This document shows, piece after piece, positions 61,172 to 64,000 of a stretch of 64,000 nt of DNA. A model generated the notes under the pieces. It searched no databases. It saw nothing but the letters and a program-made list of their open reading frames with translations, and was not told the origin of the DNA. This stretch comes from Stigmatella ashevillena (lineage in GTDB: Bacteria > Myxococcota > Myxococcia > Myxococcales > Myxococcaceae), in contig NZ_JAQNDM010000002.1 of assembly GCF_028368975.1 (NCBI RefSeq), positions 1,612,001 through 1,676,000 of the forward strand. The letters run 5' to 3'. The translations under genes and the position numbers were made by a program. Each line of letters starts with the position of its first letter. Within the stretch, counting starts at the first letter, position 1.

Positions 61172-64000
61172 GTGAATGATCCGACATCCACGCGTTCCCC
61201 CTCGGACGCGTCCATGGAAGAGCGTGCGATCGCCATCCTGGGCATGGGGTGCCGGTTCCCGGGTGGCGCGGATGATCCCGAGGCCTTCTGGCAACTGATC
61301 CACGACGGACGCGACGCCACGATCGAGGTTCCCTCCGATCGGTGGGACAGGGATCGCTACTACGCGCCCGAGCGGCAACCGGGAAAGATGTACACCCGCC
61401 GGGGTGGCTTCGTGCCGCGGCTCTTCGACTTCGACGCCCGCTTCTTCGGGATCAGCGGCTCCGAGGCTCGGAATATGGAGCCGCCACAGCGCATGCTCCT
61501 CGAAGTCTGCTGGGAGGCGCTCGAGGACGCTGGAATCCCTCCCGAAAGCCTGGCCGGCTCGCGCACCGGCGTCTTCGTGGGGGCATCGGGGGGCGAGTTC
61601 CTCTTCACCCATGGCGCGGCGCTGGGGTTCGGCGGCGTTGGCGGGATGGCTTCGGTGGCGGCCGGGCGGCTCGCCTACCACCTGGATCTCCGAGGGCCCG
61701 CGATCTCGGTGGATACCGCGTGCTCGTCATCGCTGGTGGCCCTGCACATGGCCTGCGAGAGCCTGCGGCGCGGCGAGTGCGATCTGGCCCTGGTCGGCGG
61801 AGTGAACTCCATCCAGTTCCCCGCCATCCACCTGATGCTCTGTGACATTGGTGCGCTGTCGCCGGACGGCCACTGCAAGTCTTTCTCCGCAGCCGCGGAT
61901 GGCTTCGCCCGGGCCGAGGGCTGCGGGATGATGGTGATCGGGCGATGGCCTGACAAGGCTCGAGGGCGCGCCCGGGCCTTGGTCCGCGCCACCGCGCTCA
62001 ACCACGATGGACATAGCAGCACGCTGATCGCCCCCAGCAGCGAAGCCCAGGCCGCCCTCCTGCGCGAGGTGCTCGCCAGCGCCCGGCTGAAGCCAGAGGA
62101 CATCACCTACGTCGAAGCCCATGGCACGGGCACCCCGGTGGGCGATCCGCTCGAGTTCAGTGCCCTGCGCGAGGTGCTCGGAGGCGAGCGCGAACAACTC
62201 CTGCGAGTGGGCGCTGTGAAGTCGAACCTCGGCCACCTTGAGTCCGCGGCCGGCATGGCCAGCCTCCTCAAGGCCGTGCTCACGATCGAACGCGCCGAGC
62301 TCGCTCCCAACCTTCACGTGGACCGCGTCAATCCTCGCATCGAGTTGGCGGGCTCCGGCTCGGCGATCCTCACCGAGCGTGTACCCTGGCAGAAGCCCCC
62401 TCGAGGGCCTCGCCGGGTCGGCATCAGCAGCTTCGGATTCGCGGGCACCAACGCCCAGGCCATCCTCGAAGAGCCCCCAGAGAGCCCCATGGAGTCGCCT
62501 CCTTCTCCTCGTTCACGGCACATGCTCTGTCTGTCGGCCAGGAGCGACACCGCTCTCGCCGAGCAGGCCCGCCGCTACCAGCGGCACCTGCGGGAGCGCC
62601 CCTCGATTGAACTGGCCGACCTCTGCTTCACCGCTGCCGCGGGCCGGTCGCACTTCGAGCACCGCGCGGCCTGGGCCCTCGAGAGCCGCGAGCAGGCCAT
62701 GGCAGCCCTTGACCGGCTCGCGCGCGGCGAGGCCTCCGAGGAGATTGCCCTCGGGAAGCGTACGTCCGATCAGCCACCGCGCGTGGTGTTCCTGTTCACG
62801 GGACAGGGCTCGCAGTACCCCGGCATGGGCCGCTCCCTCTACGCCCAGGAGCCCGTCTTCCGCGACGCCTTGGACTCCTGCGCTCTCGCCTTGCAGGGCC
62901 TGCTTCCCAAGCCCCTGCTCGAGGTCCTCTTCTCTCCTCCTGACGACCCCTCCATCCACCAGACCCTCTACTCTCAGCCGGCCCTCTTCAGCCTCCAGTT
63001 CTCTCTCTGCAAACTCTGGGAAAGCTGGGGCGTACGACCCTCCGCTCTCATCGGCCACAGCGTCGGCGAGTTCGCTGCTGCCTGTCTCTCTGGCTCCCTG
63101 GACCTTCACGACGCTCTGCGCCTCGTCTCCTCTCGCGCTCGCCTCATGCAGTCCTTGCCTCTGAACGGCTCCATGCTCGCAGTTCAGGCTCCCTCTGACG
63201 TCGTGCGCCAGGCTCTGCCTTCCTCCTCTTCTCACCTCGTCTCCATCGCCGCCCTCAACGGGCCTCGCAGCACCGTCCTTTCTGGCGAACACAACGCACT
63301 TCTCCACATCGCCTCCTCACTGGAACTCTCGGGCATCAAGTCCCAGCGCCTCTCCGTCTCCCACGCCTTCCACTCCCCTCTCCTGGAGCCCATCCTCGAT
63401 GAGTTCCAGCGCTTCGCTGCCTCCATCCCCTCTCGCCCTCCTCGCTTAAAGCTCATCTCCAACCTCTCCGGCCTTCCCTTCTCCCAAGGCCAAGCACCTG
63501 ACGCCCTCTACTGGCGCAGGCATGCTCGTGAGCCTGTTCTCTTCGAACAGGGCATGCGCTCTCTGGCTGACTCCGGCTTCTCTCTCTTCCTGGAGATCGG
63601 TCCTCACCCCACTCTCTCCTCCCTGGCTCGCACCTTCCTGGACAGCGGCGACGGCGCGCAAACCTGGCTCTCATCGATGCATCGGGAGCGCGACGAGTCG
63701 GCCCAACTCCTCGCCAGCGCAGCCGCGCTCTACGCCCGAGGAGTGGACTTCGACTGGGAGGGCTTCTATCGCCATCGCGGAGGCCGCAAGGTCTCCCTGC
63801 CCACCTACCCCTTCGAGCACAAGCGCTACTGGATCCCGCCCGAGTCCCGGAGGGGAGGCCTCGACGCCGATGGCGCGCCCCTGCACCCGCTCCTTGGGCG
63901 GCGCCTGCCATCGGCCCTGGCGACCATCCCCTTCTGCTCGGAACTCAGCGCGGAGGAGCCCGCCTTCCTGCGAGACCACCGTGTCCACGGGATGACCCTG
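61172..64000 (+). CDS. Type I polyketide synthase, N-terminal part (KS-AT-DH..., cut by window edge)
   Basis: 943 codons are visible with no stop. Start at the GTG at 61172, with GAGG 7 nt upstream; the ATG at 61214 (MEERAIAILGMGCRFPGG) is an alternative. Ketosynthase about 15-440: DTACSSSLVAL (Cys184), EAHGTGTPVGD (His317), KSNLGHLESAAG. Acyltransferase about 545-840: FTGQGSQYPGMG, GHSVGEFAAA (Ser630), HAFHSP (731-736), the pattern for malonyl-CoA. A dehydratase begins near 900 with HPLLGRRLPS, and its HxxxG motif starts at His936. It condenses malonyl units on an ACP-bound chain. It appears to be the start of a cluster lying mostly to the right. The AT segment has unusual codon use. Confidence 0.95.
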   Translation, partial: MNDPTSTRSPSDASMEERAIAILGMGCRFPGGADDPEAFWQLIHDGRDATIEVPSDRWDRDRYYAPERQPGKMYTRRGGFVPRLFDFDARFFGISGSEARNMEPPQRMLLEVCWEALEDAGIPPESLAGSRTGVFVGASGGEFLFTHGAALGFGGVGGMASVAAGRLAYHLDLRGPAISVDTACSSSLVALHMACESLRRGECDLALVGGVNSIQFPAIHLMLCDIGALSPDGHCKSFSAAADGFARAEGCGMMVIGRWPDKARGRARALVRATALNHDGHSSTLIAPSSEAQAALLREVLASARLKPEDITYVEAHGTGTPVGDPLEFSALREVLGGEREQLLRVGAVKSNLGHLESAAGMASLLKAVLTIERAELAPNLHVDRVNPRIELAGSGSAILTERVPWQKPPRGPRRVGISSFGFAGTNAQAILEEPPESPMESPPSPRSRHMLCLSARSDTALAEQARRYQRHLRERPSIELADLCFTAAAGRSHFEHRAAWALESREQAMAALDRLARGEASEEIALGKRTSDQPPRVVFLFTGQGSQYPGMGRSLYAQEPVFRDALDSCALALQGLLPKPLLEVLFSPPDDPSIHQTLYSQPALFSLQFSLCKLWESWGVRPSALIGHSVGEFAAACLSGSLDLHDALRLVSSRARLMQSLPLNGSMLAVQAPSDVVRQALPSSSSHLVSIAALNGPRSTVLSGEHNALLHIASSLELSGIKSQRLSVSHAFHSPLLEPILDEFQRFAASIPSRPPRLKLISNLSGLPFSQGQAPDALYWRRHAREPVLFEQGMRSLADSGFSLFLEIGPHPTLSSLARTFLDSGDGAQTWLSSMHRERDESAQLLASAAALYARGVDFDWEGFYRHRGGRKVSLPTYPFEHKRYWIPPESRRGGLDADGAPLHPLLGRRLPSALATIPFCSELSAEEPAFLRDHRVHGMTL

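Overview
The window looks like a chromosomal segment of a large-genome myxobacterium (Myxococcota, probably the Stigmatella/Cystobacter/Archangium group). This is inferred from the high-GC, GC3-biased coding. It also fits the gene content: many lipoproteins with LAGC/LAAC-type lipoboxes, a eukaryote-like Ser/Thr kinase with a Cys-rich tail, an RCC1-repeat lipoprotein, a GAF-histidine kinase, a SWIM-SNF2 helicase and a type I polyketide synthase. I see no tRNA, rRNA, CRISPR array or prophage.

Layout. 0-5 kb: the 3' end of a GH92 mannosidase, then an aldo/keto reductase gene split by a complete group II intron in the sense orientation, with its TetR regulator and a perfect 20-bp palindromic operator. 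5-11 kb: an ArsC/Spx-like thioredoxin-fold protein, an exported PLP lyase, a secreted beta-propeller, and a three-domain fusion of adenosine deaminase, a SLOG/LOG-like Rossmann domain and Nudix. 11-20.5 kb: FabF-like ketosynthase, TetR, SNF2 helicase, lactate dehydrogenase, a small lipoprotein, and a TetR/NAD(P)-epimerase pair with a tandem operator. 20.5-29 kb: a secreted lipin-like (LNS2) protein, LysR with acetolactate synthase and aldehyde dehydrogenase, AraC with SDR, and ArsR with an AHSA1 protein. 29-46 kb: surface and regulatory proteins (beta-helix protein, TfoX-N, HxlR/DUF1304, ketopantoate-reductase-like, GT39-TPR, an NlpC/P60-like lipoprotein with two companions, a Ser/Thr kinase, RCC1 and YD-repeat lipoproteins, GNAT, a 74-aa helical protein, a histidine kinase).

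46.8-56.3 kb: a compact seven-gene minus-strand operon (binding lipoprotein, two Dpp/Opp-type permeases, two ATPases, GH1 and GH3 beta-glucosidases). It most likely imports and hydrolyses cellobiose-like beta-glucosides. 56.5-64 kb: a small lipoprotein, a SIR2-plus-degenerate-CHAT protein (a defence candidate), a TAP-like hydrolase, a strong structured intergenic element, and the first 943 codons of a type I PKS (KS-AT-DH...) that runs off the right edge. Its AT domain has codon use sharply unlike its flanks.

The best leads for undescribed biology are the ADA-SLOG-Nudix fusion, the SIR2/pseudo-CHAT protein, the group II intron inside a coding gene, and the AT-domain codon island.
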